From Acidicapsa acidisoli (lineage in GTDB: Bacteria > Acidobacteriota > Terriglobia > Terriglobales > Acidobacteriaceae), in NCBI RefSeq assembly GCF_025685625.1, contig NZ_JAGSYI010000001.1, positions 1,178,001 to 1,242,000 on the forward strand: a stretch of 64,000 nt of DNA. Direction: 5' to 3'. The notes under the pieces are model-generated. The model saw only the letters and a list, made by a program, of their open reading frames with translations. It did not search any database and was not told the origin of the DNA. The first letter of the stretch is position 1; each line of letters opens with the position of its first letter. Positions 18,103 to 26,002 of this stretch are shown one piece after another. Position numbers and translations under genes: made by a program.

Positions 18103-18921
18103 ATGGGAACTTCGTTTGCCAGGAAGATTACTCCGAGTATGTCCACGCTCAACTCGCGCTCTGAACGCATCATGAAATTCCTGCTTCGCACCGGCACCGC
18201 CAGTATTGAAGAGATTCTGGCCGAAGCCGGCTCCTCGGCTCCCAGCATTCGCCGCGACCTTGCCCGCCTCGAGAGCCGTGGCCTCATCCGCCGCACCCAT
18301 GGCGGCGCAACGCTCGTCGAACCGCTGCTCTACGAGCCGTTCCGCTACGACCGTTCCTTTCAGGCCCGCGAAGAGCGTTACGCCGCCGAAAAGCGCCGCA
18401 TCGGCCTCGCCGCCGCCGAACTCGTGGAGCGCAACGAGACCATCGGCCTCACCGCGGGCACCACGACCACCCACATAGGCCGCAGCCTTCGCCATCGCGA
18501 AGACATTCAGGTCGTGACCAACGCCATCAACATCGGCATGGAACTCTGCAACCAGCCCGGCATCCGCACCTACGTCACCGGCGGCGCAGTTCCATGGGCG
18601 TGGTCCTTTTCGCTGACCGGCAGCGCCGCGCTGAACTTCCTGAACGACGTCTACATGGACAAAGTCTTCCTCAGCGTAACCGGCCTCGACATCGAGCGAG
18701 GAGCAACCACGCTGGAGTCCGATGAAGCCCTGGTCTTCCGCAAGATGCTCAAGCAGTCCAAAAAAGTAATCGTCGTAGCCGATTCCAGCAAGCTCACCAA
18801 AGTAAGCCCGGCGCTCGTTTGCCCACTCTCGGAAATTCAAATGCTCATCACGGATGTCGGAGCCACCGAAGAGTGCATCGAACCTTACCGCAAGCTAGGC
18901 ATTGAGGTACAGCGGGTATAG
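18103..18921 (+). CDS. DeoR-family transcriptional regulator
   Basis: A 272-aa regulator. Near the N-terminus a winged helix-turn-helix is visible (SIEEILAEAGSSAPSIRRDL, then LIRRTHGGA), typical of DeoR. The C-terminal sugar-phosphate sensor has IGLTAGTTT, TNAINIG and a late KVIVVADSSKL. GGAG sits 8 bp before ATG 18103; ATG 18139 would give a more usual 260-aa product. It is divergent from the SIS isomerase gene, so a sugar phosphate, perhaps an amino-sugar phosphate, is a likely effector. It probably represses that gene and possibly the nearby glycan genes. Confidence 0.9.
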   Translation: MGTSFARKITPSMSTLNSRSERIMKFLLRTGTASIEEILAEAGSSAPSIRRDLARLESRGLIRRTHGGATLVEPLLYEPFRYDRSFQAREERYAAEKRRIGLAAAELVERNETIGLTAGTTTTHIGRSLRHREDIQVVTNAINIGMELCNQPGIRTYVTGGAVPWAWSFSLTGSAALNFLNDVYMDKVFLSVTGLDIERGATTLESDEALVFRKMLKQSKKVIVVADSSKLTKVSPALVCPLSEIQMLITDVGATEECIEPYRKLGIEVQRV

Positions 18922-18981
18922 TGGGCCGAGCCGTCCCTTCCGCACCACATACACTGTCATCCTGCGGGCACACCACAAATG

Positions 18982-19011
18982 TTGTCATCCTGAGCGAAGC
19001 GAAGGATCTGC
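18982..19011. repeat. Dispersed 30-bp intergenic repeat, copy 1
   Basis: A 30-bp stretch starting TTGTCATCCTGAGCGAAGCG and ending GAAGGATCTGC is identical to 23473-23502. A partial start (TGTCATCCTG) is also seen at 18955-18964. It resembles REP-like elements scattered between genes in acidobacterial genomes. Confidence 0.75.
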
Positions 19012-19136
19012 TTTTGGGTTCCTCCTACCTTAGCTCCGATAAAGACATATCCTGTCCGATCGCTGTTGTTTGCTCATGAGTAGCTGACGAATAGGCGACC
19101 ACGCAGACAGAACCAGAGCCGGGGTAACTCTGAATA

Positions 19137-19823
19137 CTATTCATCGGGTTTCGCACCCTTCATCCACAACGGGTCCCGACCTCGAATTACATTTATGTAC
19201 TCGGTCAGCTGTTCTGCGAGTTCTGGATTGCTTTGGATCACGTCGTCAATCATTACAATGGTTTCGGGATGATGAAGGTGTTCGAGTCCGTGCAGAGCGG
19301 AGCCCCGGCAAATCGATGAGTCGATTTGAAGAACTTGGGAAAGCGTGCCGAATAAGACGTCCTGCATTAATAAGTCCTCGCCTCCTCGTGACCTTCGCCT
19401 ATTTCCGCATTCCCAATCAAAACAAAAGCTGTCCCACCACATGGAGGCCGTGAACCCAAAAGCGTCATGTCGAAAAATGTCTCTGCAAAAGTGAAACATT
19501 GACCTGACACACTCTCCTCGATCAGAAAACGGCAGGTCTGGATTCCACATAAGTTGCCGCATCGAGCAGGACAGGCTGCGGCCCTGTATCACCCTAAACC
19601 CTTGCTCAAGCTCGCCACGCGAGTAGCGTTCTAAGAGAAATCCAGCATCCCGAAACAAGTTGACGTAATAACCGCACACCCGGCGTGGATCGAAGGATAC
19701 GCGGGTGTTGAAGTACCACCTGTCGCGTATAGCGGATTCAGGTTGAACTAAAGGGGTAAAGAGGAAATCGATAAATTGATCGAAATCGCAATGTCTGATG
19801 TCTATGTAAAGTCTCGTCCGCAT
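19137..19823 (-). CDS. hypothetical protein, AT-richer orphan
   Basis: A 228-aa protein of no recognised family. It is rich in Cys, Trp, Phe and Arg, has no signal peptide or membrane segment, and ends with a helical stretch containing SALHGLEHLHHPETI, which resembles a single HEAT-type repeat. It stands alone between the DeoR gene and the GH125 gene. Its base composition is visibly lower in GC than its neighbours, suggesting recent acquisition. Helical-repeat proteins of this size include orphan immunity proteins, but there is no toxin gene beside it, so this remains speculation. Confidence 0.55.
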   Translation of the reverse strand: MRTRLYIDIRHCDFDQFIDFLFTPLVQPESAIRDRWYFNTRVSFDPRRVCGYYVNLFRDAGFLLERYSRGELEQGFRVIQGRSLSCSMRQLMWNPDLPFSDRGECVRSMFHFCRDIFRHDAFGFTASMWWDSFCFDWECGNRRRSRGGEDLLMQDVLFGTLSQVLQIDSSICRGSALHGLEHLHHPETIVMIDDVIQSNPELAEQLTEYINVIRGRDPLWMKGAKPDE

Positions 19824-19955
19824 TCAGAGCCGGGGGGCTGCAGAAAGAGCGATCCCGGCAATCGCTTGAAATGATTTCTACTGCTCTGAGAGTATCACCG
19901 GCAAGCCATCAATTACTGCTTGATAAGCATTCCCTCGAACTCAGGACCCTGCACA

Positions 19956-21431
19956 TCAATCAAGCTTCGCCACCAGCAGTGCAGGCCGTTCCTTCGCCAG
20001 CTTGAGAATCAGCTCCCCATACAGCGTATTCGCCCACGCAAACCACGGCCGCGTGAAATCCTTCGGGTTGTCGCATTGAAAAGATTCGTGCATAAATCCT
20101 GTGCCCGCCGTAGTGTCGCGCAGCCAGCGCAGGCACTGGCGAATCTCCCCGTCATCGACCGAAGTCAACGCCCGCATCAGGATCGACATCGGCCAAATCA
20201 TGTTCAGCCCCTCATGCGGGCCGCCAATCCCCTCCGCAGCCTTACCGCGAAAGAAATACGGATTGGCCGGACTCAGCGCAAAGCTGCGCGTCCGCCGGTA
20301 CAGCGGGTCATCCACAGCGCAACAACCCAGATACGCCAGACTCAGCAGCCCCGGCGCATTCGCGTCATCCATCTTGAGGACGTTGCCGTAACCATCCACT
20401 TCGTACGCCCAGATGCGCTCCTGTGCAGTGTCGTCGGTCATTCCGTATTGCTGAAGCGCGCGTTCCACTTCCCCGGCAAGCTCCAGACAGCCTTCCCGCA
20501 GCTTCGCGTCGCTGAAAACCTCTTTGGCCAACTCGGCCAACTGCCGCAAGCTGGTCACCGCAAACAGATTCGCGGGCACAAACAGCGGATAGATGCAGGC
20601 ATCATCCGAAGGCCGGAACATCGAAAAGATCAACCCCACAGGCCGCGCCGGATTGCCAAACCCGCCCAGCGGAACCGTATCCGTCGGCACCGGGCTCTCG
20701 CGCTGAAACGAATACGGCCCCGGCCCAGCCTTGCGCTGCTGCACGCGAAACGTCTCAAGGATCGTCCACGCCGTCTGCTTCCATTCGCCGTCAAACGGCG
20801 CAGTGTCGCCCGTTTCGCGCCAGTACCCGTGCGCCAGCCGCACCGGATAGCACAGCGAATCGATCTCCCATTTGCGTTCTCCCACGCCCGGCACATGGTG
20901 CGTCTTGTCATGCACCGCCCAGCTCAACGGCGGGTCCGCCGGGTTGCGCATAAAAGCATTGGCGTAGGGATCGATGCGAATCATCCGTCCCTGGCGGCGA
21001 ATCACGCCTTCCACCAGCTCGCGCAGCTTTGCGTCGCCCTTCAACAAGGGAAGATAAGGCCAGAGCTGCGCCGAGGAATCGCGCAGCCACATCGCGTCGA
21101 TATCGCCCGTCACCACATACGTATCCGGCTTGCCTTCAAATCGTCCCGGCCACACCGTCGTATCCAGCGTGTTGGGAAAGCAATTGGCGAAGAGGACTCC
21201 GAGATTGGGATCGCCAATCCTGCCCTGTAACCGCTGGATCGTCTCCTCGACCGCCGTGCTAACAAAGCGCCGGTCCGCAGCCTTGGGCCGCGCCTCGGGC
21301 AGGCGCAAATCAGCCGCAGCCTCGCCCGGCGCAAAACCAAACAACGGTTGCAATTGCGAGCCGACGGTCAGGGCCGCCGCGCCTTTAAGCCATGCGCGAC
21401 GGGATACTTGCGGAAGTGACATTAAACTCAT
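19956..21431 (-). CDS. GH125 metal-independent alpha-mannosidase
   Basis: A 491-aa glycosidase. The N-terminus has a twin-arginine type signal (SRRAWLKGAAALTVG), so it is probably exported folded. The conserved family stretch is DIDAMWLRDSSAQLWPYL near residue 130, followed by IDPYANAF and WEIDSLCYP; length is as expected for GH125. Characterised members are exo-alpha-1,6-mannosidases acting on N-glycan or yeast-type mannans. It is read toward the 228-aa orphan, and CutC lies just upstream on the same strand. It fits a glycan-degrading role with the GH18 and GH29 genes nearby. Confidence 0.9.
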   Translation of the reverse strand: MSLMSLPQVSRRAWLKGAAALTVGSQLQPLFGFAPGEAAADLRLPEARPKAADRRFVSTAVEETIQRLQGRIGDPNLGVLFANCFPNTLDTTVWPGRFEGKPDTYVVTGDIDAMWLRDSSAQLWPYLPLLKGDAKLRELVEGVIRRQGRMIRIDPYANAFMRNPADPPLSWAVHDKTHHVPGVGERKWEIDSLCYPVRLAHGYWRETGDTAPFDGEWKQTAWTILETFRVQQRKAGPGPYSFQRESPVPTDTVPLGGFGNPARPVGLIFSMFRPSDDACIYPLFVPANLFAVTSLRQLAELAKEVFSDAKLREGCLELAGEVERALQQYGMTDDTAQERIWAYEVDGYGNVLKMDDANAPGLLSLAYLGCCAVDDPLYRRTRSFALSPANPYFFRGKAAEGIGGPHEGLNMIWPMSILMRALTSVDDGEIRQCLRWLRDTTAGTGFMHESFQCDNPKDFTRPWFAWANTLYGELILKLAKERPALLVAKLD

Positions 21432-21465
21432 TCTGATTCCTGATTCCTAGCTCGAACGACCGCGG

Positions 21466-22182
21466 CTAAAAAGCAGCTTCTAGACATTCCTGCTTCAGCA
21501 CCCGCATTGCCTCGCGGATATCCAGCTCCAGCAACGAACGCCTGTCCGTTCCCGAAACCCCCGGGCGTAATAGCGACCCATGCAGCTTGGTCACGCGGCT
21601 GCGGCGCACCACCTCCGCCATGGAGGCAAGCCGTAAGCCACCACCAGCCATAATCTCAATCCGCCCCGCGGCTTGTCTCATCAGGCGGCCGATCCGGTCC
21701 GCGCCCTCCCGGACATTGGGCGCGCCTCCCGATGTAAGCAGGCAATCCGCGCCTGTAAGAATCACATCCTCCAGCGCCGGTTCCAGATCATTCGACTCAT
21801 CGAAGGCGCGATGGAACGTCACTTTCATCGGGCGAGCCAGCAAGGCAAGCTCTCGCGTGCGCTCAACATCAACTCGCCCGTCGGGCCGCAACACTCCGAT
21901 CACGACACCCGCTGCTCCAGCAGCCTTAGCGTGCTCAATCTCGTCGCGCATCCGCTGGAACTCGGCGCTCGTGTACACGAAATCTCCCCCGCGCGGACGG
22001 ACCAGCACATGCACAGGAATGGAAACCTCGTCGAGTACGGCGCGCAGGAGCGATTTGCGCGGCGTAACCCCGCCGACCGGCAGATCTTCGCACAGCTCCA
22101 GTCGATCCGCGCCGCCGGCCTGGGCAGCTCGCGCAGCCTCCAGGCTGTCGGCACACAATTCAAATAACAAGACTCGCTCCAC
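21466..22182 (-). CDS. cutC: CutC family protein (TIM barrel)
   Basis: A 238-aa cytoplasmic TIM-barrel protein. Family motifs are FELCADSLEAA and GGADRLELCEDLPVGGVTP near the N-terminus, VHVLVRPRGGDFVY, FHRAFDES, and LLTSGGAPN. CutC proteins were first tied to copper homeostasis, but that role is doubtful and they often neighbour glycan-catabolic genes, as here. The start is GTG at 22182. It lies 34 bp upstream of the GH125 gene on the same strand and is probably co-transcribed with it. Confidence 0.9.
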   Translation of the reverse strand: MERVLLFELCADSLEAARAAQAGGADRLELCEDLPVGGVTPRKSLLRAVLDEVSIPVHVLVRPRGGDFVYTSAEFQRMRDEIEHAKAAGAAGVVIGVLRPDGRVDVERTRELALLARPMKVTFHRAFDESNDLEPALEDVILTGADCLLTSGGAPNVREGADRIGRLMRQAAGRIEIMAGGGLRLASMAEVVRRSRVTKLHGSLLRPGVSGTDRRSLLELDIREAMRVLKQECLEAAF

Positions 22183-22246
22183 AAAGTCCGAGAATACACC
22201 AAATTAGTGGCAAATCCATCCCTGATGTGATTACAGGGAAGTGAAA

Positions 22247-22270
22247 CGATCACCCTTGTGATCGATATCG
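22247..22270. promoter_or_regulatory. Palindromes upstream of cutC and GH18, candidate operator
   Basis: CGATCAC at 22247-22253, a 4-bp spacer, and GTGATCG at 22258-22264 form a perfect inverted repeat, overlapped by the palindrome CGATATCG at 22263-22270. They lie in the divergent region between cutC and the GH18 gene. The GATC cores recall the repeat at 18019-18051. Confidence 0.4.
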
Positions 22271-22379
22271 TCAATTTTTCGATTTCCTTCGGCCTTTTCC
22301 CATTACAATCGGACACAAACGAATTGGGTCTCAGATTCGCATAGCGAGCCGAGTGAATCCATCGGAAAGCAGGATCGGA

Positions 22380-23462
22380 ATGAAGCATATTGTGCGGTTA
22401 GCCCGCTTGTCATGCATGGCGTTGGGAATTCTGTTGGCGTTGGGTCTCACCTCAGCCAGCGCAGCAGCGAAGCCGGTTGCGCTCTTCTATCTCGGCACCA
22501 ACCCTGATTCGATCCGCTCCTTCCTCGCGCACTACAAACAGATCGACCTGCTCGTTCCCACCTGGTACGAAGTCGATCAGGACGGCCTGTTGACCGGCGA
22601 TCCCGACCCCACCGTCCTCGAAGTAGCCCACCGCGACAAGCTCCCGGTCATGCCCCTCATCGCGCTATTCAACAAAAAGGGCTTCCATGAGTTCGCCGGC
22701 AACCACGCCGCCTGGGACCACATGAACGAAGCGATGATCCGCGAAGCCAAACTCCACGGCTACACCGGCTTCCAGTTCGACTTCGAAAACGTCTCCTACC
22801 TCGACCGCGACGGCCTCACCGCTCTGGTCAAGAACTCCGCCGACGCCCTGCACAAGGCAGGCCTCCAACTCAGCATCGCCACCGTCCCCAACGCCCCCGG
22901 CTACCCCGCCGGCAAAGGCGGCTTCGCCAAGTGGATCTACACCGACTGGCGCGGCGCTTACGACATCGCCGAGCTGGCCAAATCTGTCGACCTGCTCTGC
23001 CTGATGACCTACGACCAGCAGACCCGCTGGACCATGCCCGGCCCCGTCGCCGGCTGGCAATGGACCGTCGACAACCTCGAATACGCCCTGAAAGTCGTCC
23101 CGAAAGAAAAGCTCTCCCTCGGCATTCCCCTCTACGGCTACCACTGGTACACCGGCGCGCCCAAAATCGACAAAGCCACCGGCGACGAGCAGCCCAACCA
23201 GCAGGCCGACTACATCAACGCCCTCGACGCAACCCAGTTGGCCACCGCCTACAAAGCCAAAGTCGAGTGGGACACCTTCGACCACAGCGCATATTTCTGG
23301 TTCTACCGCGACCAGATGCGCGAATGGATCTTCTATACCGACCTGCACACCTTCCAGGACCGCTATGAATTAGTCAGAGATCGCGGCCTTCAGGGCTTCT
23401 GCTCCTGGGTACTCGGCGCAGAAGACCCTGAAATCTGGAAGTACCTCCCGCAAAGCCGCTAG
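22380..23462 (+). CDS. secreted glycoside hydrolase family 18 protein
   Basis: A 360-aa exported protein with a signal peptide at residues 1-27 (ends SASAAA). It shows the GH18 barrel active-site strand GFQFDFENV, with the catalytic Glu after FDF, plus IPLYGYHW and a late QGFCSWVLGAEDP, as in SleL-like and endo-N-acetylglucosaminidase relatives. GH18 enzymes cleave beta-1,4 bonds next to GlcNAc by substrate-assisted catalysis. ATG 22380 was preferred to an ATG at 22353 because the signal peptide begins there. It leads a plus-strand run with the GlcNAc kinase and the GH29 fucosidase. Confidence 0.88.
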   Translation: MKHIVRLARLSCMALGILLALGLTSASAAAKPVALFYLGTNPDSIRSFLAHYKQIDLLVPTWYEVDQDGLLTGDPDPTVLEVAHRDKLPVMPLIALFNKKGFHEFAGNHAAWDHMNEAMIREAKLHGYTGFQFDFENVSYLDRDGLTALVKNSADALHKAGLQLSIATVPNAPGYPAGKGGFAKWIYTDWRGAYDIAELAKSVDLLCLMTYDQQTRWTMPGPVAGWQWTVDNLEYALKVVPKEKLSLGIPLYGYHWYTGAPKIDKATGDEQPNQQADYINALDATQLATAYKAKVEWDTFDHSAYFWFYRDQMREWIFYTDLHTFQDRYELVRDRGLQGFCSWVLGAEDPEIWKYLPQSR

Positions 23463-23472
23463 ACAAACAACA

Positions 23473-23502
23473 TTGTCATCCTGAGCGAAGCGAAGGATCT
23501 GC
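23473..23502. repeat. Dispersed 30-bp intergenic repeat, copy 2
   Basis: Identical over 30 bp to 18982-19011, in the same orientation, and located between the GH18 stop and the GlcNAc kinase start. A shorter, diverged relative is at 29032-29054. Confidence 0.75.
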
Positions 23503-23523
23503 ATCTCCACCAAAGGAAACCCC

Positions 23524-24447
23524 ATGCCCTACTTCCTCGCCGTCGACGCCGGAGGCACCAAGACCGAATTCGCCCTCGCCGACGAAGAGCGCGAACTCCT
23601 GCGCGTCCGCACCGGAGCCATCCAGCGCCAGCGCGTCAACGAGCAGACCGCCCAACAGAACCTCGACGAAGCCCTCAGTCAGTTGGAATCGCTGACCGGC
23701 GTAGCCATGCAATCCGTCCGCCGGTCCTGCGTCGGAACTTCTGGCATCACCGTCCCGGTCGTCACCCAATGGCTGCGTGAGGCTTTCGCCGCCAGCGTCG
23801 GTGGCGAACTGCTCCTCATCGGCGACGTCGAAATCGCCCTCGATGCCTGCTTCCCCGGCGCTCGCGGCGTCCTCGTTCTCGCCGGAACCGGCTCCAACAT
23901 CGCCGGCCGTTCCAGCGACGGAACCATCGTGACCGCCGGAGGATGGGGACCGGCCCTGGCCGATCAGGGCTCCGGCCACTTTATCGGCCGCGAAGCGCTC
24001 CGCCGCGGCTTTCTAGCCATCGATCAAGAGCGCCCGACCACCCTCCTCACCCGCGCCATGCAGCACTGGAAGCTGCCCTCGCTCGCCGTGCTGATCGAGC
24101 ACGCCAACACCAAGCCCTCGCCCGACTTCTCAGCACTCGCCCCGCTCGTAGTCGCCGAAGCAGCTGACGGAGACCCGGTCGCCCAGGAGGTCTTAAAAGA
24201 AGGCGGCCAGGACCTCGCCTACCTCGCCGGTCTGGTCATCCAACGCATCCGCAAAATGGAACCCGCCTCCAACGGCAGCTTCCTGCCCCCGCCCGTAGCC
24301 GTCGCCGGCAGCATCCTCGGCAAGGTCGCCCCAGTCCGCGAAGCCCTCACCCAATCCCTGCGCCACACCTACCCCGATCTGCAAATCATCGACGCGCCCG
24401 CCGACCCCATCACCGGAGCACTCTGGCGCGCCCGCCAAGGTAAGTAA
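23524..24447 (+). CDS. N-acetylglucosamine kinase, BadF/BadG/BcrA/BcrD ATPase family
   Basis: A 307-aa cytoplasmic ASKHA-fold kinase. FLAVDAGGTKTEFALAD at the N-terminus is the phosphate-1 loop, LVLAGTGSNIAGR the phosphate-2 loop, and GGWGPALADQGSGHFIGREAL the sugar-binding segment typical of GlcNAc kinases. It phosphorylates GlcNAc, or possibly a related amino sugar, released by the neighbouring glycosidases. ATG 23524 follows AAAGGAAA. It lies 61 bp after the GH18 gene, with the dispersed repeat in between. Confidence 0.9.
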   Translation: MPYFLAVDAGGTKTEFALADEERELLRVRTGAIQRQRVNEQTAQQNLDEALSQLESLTGVAMQSVRRSCVGTSGITVPVVTQWLREAFAASVGGELLLIGDVEIALDACFPGARGVLVLAGTGSNIAGRSSDGTIVTAGGWGPALADQGSGHFIGREALRRGFLAIDQERPTTLLTRAMQHWKLPSLAVLIEHANTKPSPDFSALAPLVVAEAADGDPVAQEVLKEGGQDLAYLAGLVIQRIRKMEPASNGSFLPPPVAVAGSILGKVAPVREALTQSLRHTYPDLQIIDAPADPITGALWRARQGK

Positions 24448-24505
24448 CGCGCCTTATCGCGTATAACGGTTAACGAACCAAAGCGCCCGCCAATCACGGA
24501 GTTCC

Positions 24506-25879
24506 ATGAAGCAGCTTCACAAGTTCGCGCTAGATAGCTTTGATAAGTTCGCTCTAGCTGCCGCCTGCGCCGTCCTTCTGGCAACATCAAGCCCCGCCCA
24601 GAACTTCTCCGAAATCAAACCCTCCCCGCAGCAGACCGCCTGGCAGGACCTTGAATTCGGCGTCATCCTCCACTTCTCCACCAACACCTTCCTCGACCGC
24701 GAATGGGGCGACGGCACCGCCGACCCCAAAGTCTTCAACCCCGCCAGCTTCGATCCCGACCAGTGGATGCAGGCCATTCAGGCCTCCGGCGCAAAATACG
24801 TCGTCCTCGTCGCCAAGCACCACGACGGCTTCTGCCTCTGGCCCACCGCGCAAACCGACTACAGCATCAAAGCCAGCCCCTGGAAAGACGGCAAAGGCGA
24901 CATCGTCGGCGAAGTAGCCCGCGCCGCGCGCAAATACGGCCTTAAATTCGGCGTCTACCTCTCCCCGTGGGACCGCCACGACCCGTGCTACAAAGACCCC
25001 GCAGCCTACGACAAGTACTATCTCTCCGAACTCGAAGAACTGGCCTCCAACTACGGCGACCTCGTCGAATTCTGGCTCGACGGAGCCGGCAGCGCAGGCC
25101 ACGTCTACGACTTCAAAAAGATCATCGAAACCCTGCGCACTTACCAGCCCAACACCCTCGTCTTCGCCGACACCGGCCTCTTCGAATACGGCGACGCCCG
25201 CTGGGTCGGCACCGAAAGCGGCCGCGTCCCGTACGAAAACTGGAACGTCATCGACCGCCACGGCTACCTGCGCTGGCGTCCCATCGAAGCCGACACCCCG
25301 CTGCGCAACCTGCACTGGTTCTGGCACCCCAACGACGAAGCATCCCTCAAATCCCTCGACGAACTCCTCGAAACCTACGACCAGACCGTAGGCCGCGGAG
25401 CACAACTCATGCTGGGGGTAGCCCCCGACAATCGCGGCCTCCTGCCCGACTCCGACGCAGCCCGCCTCAAAGAATTCGGCGCAGCCATCAAAGCCCGCTA
25501 CAGCCACAACCTCGCACTAGAACACGCCGCTACAACCCCAGAACAAGCCGCCGCCCTCGATGGCAACCCGGACACCTTCTGGTCCGCCCCGCAAGGCTCG
25601 CACCACAGCACGCTCGAAGTGAACTTCGCCAAGCCCATCACTTTCAACCGCGCCCTGACAATGGAGTGGCTCAACGACGGCCAGCACATCCAGAAATACG
25701 CCATAGAAATCTGGGACAGCCAGACCTCAAAATGGAAGCCAGTCGCGCAAGCCCAGGCCATCGGCCACAAAAAGATCGATACCTTCCCCGCAGTAACCGC
25801 CTCCCGCGTGCGCCTGAACATCCAATCCAGCACCACAGAAGCCCAAATCCGCGAGTTCCAGATCTACAGTGTCAAATGA
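24506..25879 (+). CDS. GH29 alpha-L-fucosidase, secreted
   Basis: A 457-aa exported enzyme. An N-terminal hydrophobic signal ends near SSPAQ (residue ~32). The barrel has LEFGVILHFSTNTF, KHHDGFCLWPT, and VEFWLDGAG, in which the Asp is the expected nucleophile of retaining GH29 fucosidases. From about residue 340 a C-terminal beta-sandwich of the F5/8 type C (CBM32-like) class appears (DGNPDTFWSA ... LEVNFAKPITFNR). It should release terminal alpha-linked fucose. It ends the plus-strand glycan run and is followed by a good terminator. Confidence 0.92.
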   Translation: MKQLHKFALDSFDKFALAAACAVLLATSSPAQNFSEIKPSPQQTAWQDLEFGVILHFSTNTFLDREWGDGTADPKVFNPASFDPDQWMQAIQASGAKYVVLVAKHHDGFCLWPTAQTDYSIKASPWKDGKGDIVGEVARAARKYGLKFGVYLSPWDRHDPCYKDPAAYDKYYLSELEELASNYGDLVEFWLDGAGSAGHVYDFKKIIETLRTYQPNTLVFADTGLFEYGDARWVGTESGRVPYENWNVIDRHGYLRWRPIEADTPLRNLHWFWHPNDEASLKSLDELLETYDQTVGRGAQLMLGVAPDNRGLLPDSDAARLKEFGAAIKARYSHNLALEHAATTPEQAAALDGNPDTFWSAPQGSHHSTLEVNFAKPITFNRALTMEWLNDGQHIQKYAIEIWDSQTSKWKPVAQAQAIGHKKIDTFPAVTASRVRLNIQSSTTEAQIREFQIYSVK

Positions 25880-25884
25880 AAAGG

Positions 25885-25907
25885 TCACCGAATGAGTCGG
25901 TGATTTT
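25885..25907 (+). terminator. Rho-independent terminator after the GH29 gene
   Basis: TCACCGA at 25885-25891, a 5-base loop, and TCGGTGA at 25897-25903, followed by TTTT. It starts 6 bp after the fucosidase stop codon and likely ends the glycan-catabolic transcript. Confidence 0.75.
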
Positions 25908-26002
25908 ACACGTCCCTAACTAGAAACTAGCAACGTTAGCCTCCCTGCGCGACTTCGCATTCGACGAAATACGATTCAAGCGATCAGATCGCTGTGGACC
26001 TC

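Noticed and set aside
19920-21230. 436-aa open frame on the plus strand opposite the GH125 gene
   Set aside because: Very rich in Arg, His and Pro, no domain, and fully antisense to a gene with clear motifs; a product of high GC in the third codon position.
24967-25923. 318-aa Arg/Pro-rich frame overlapping the GH29 gene
   Set aside because: Alternative frame of a well-supported fucosidase; composition typical of a shadow frame.
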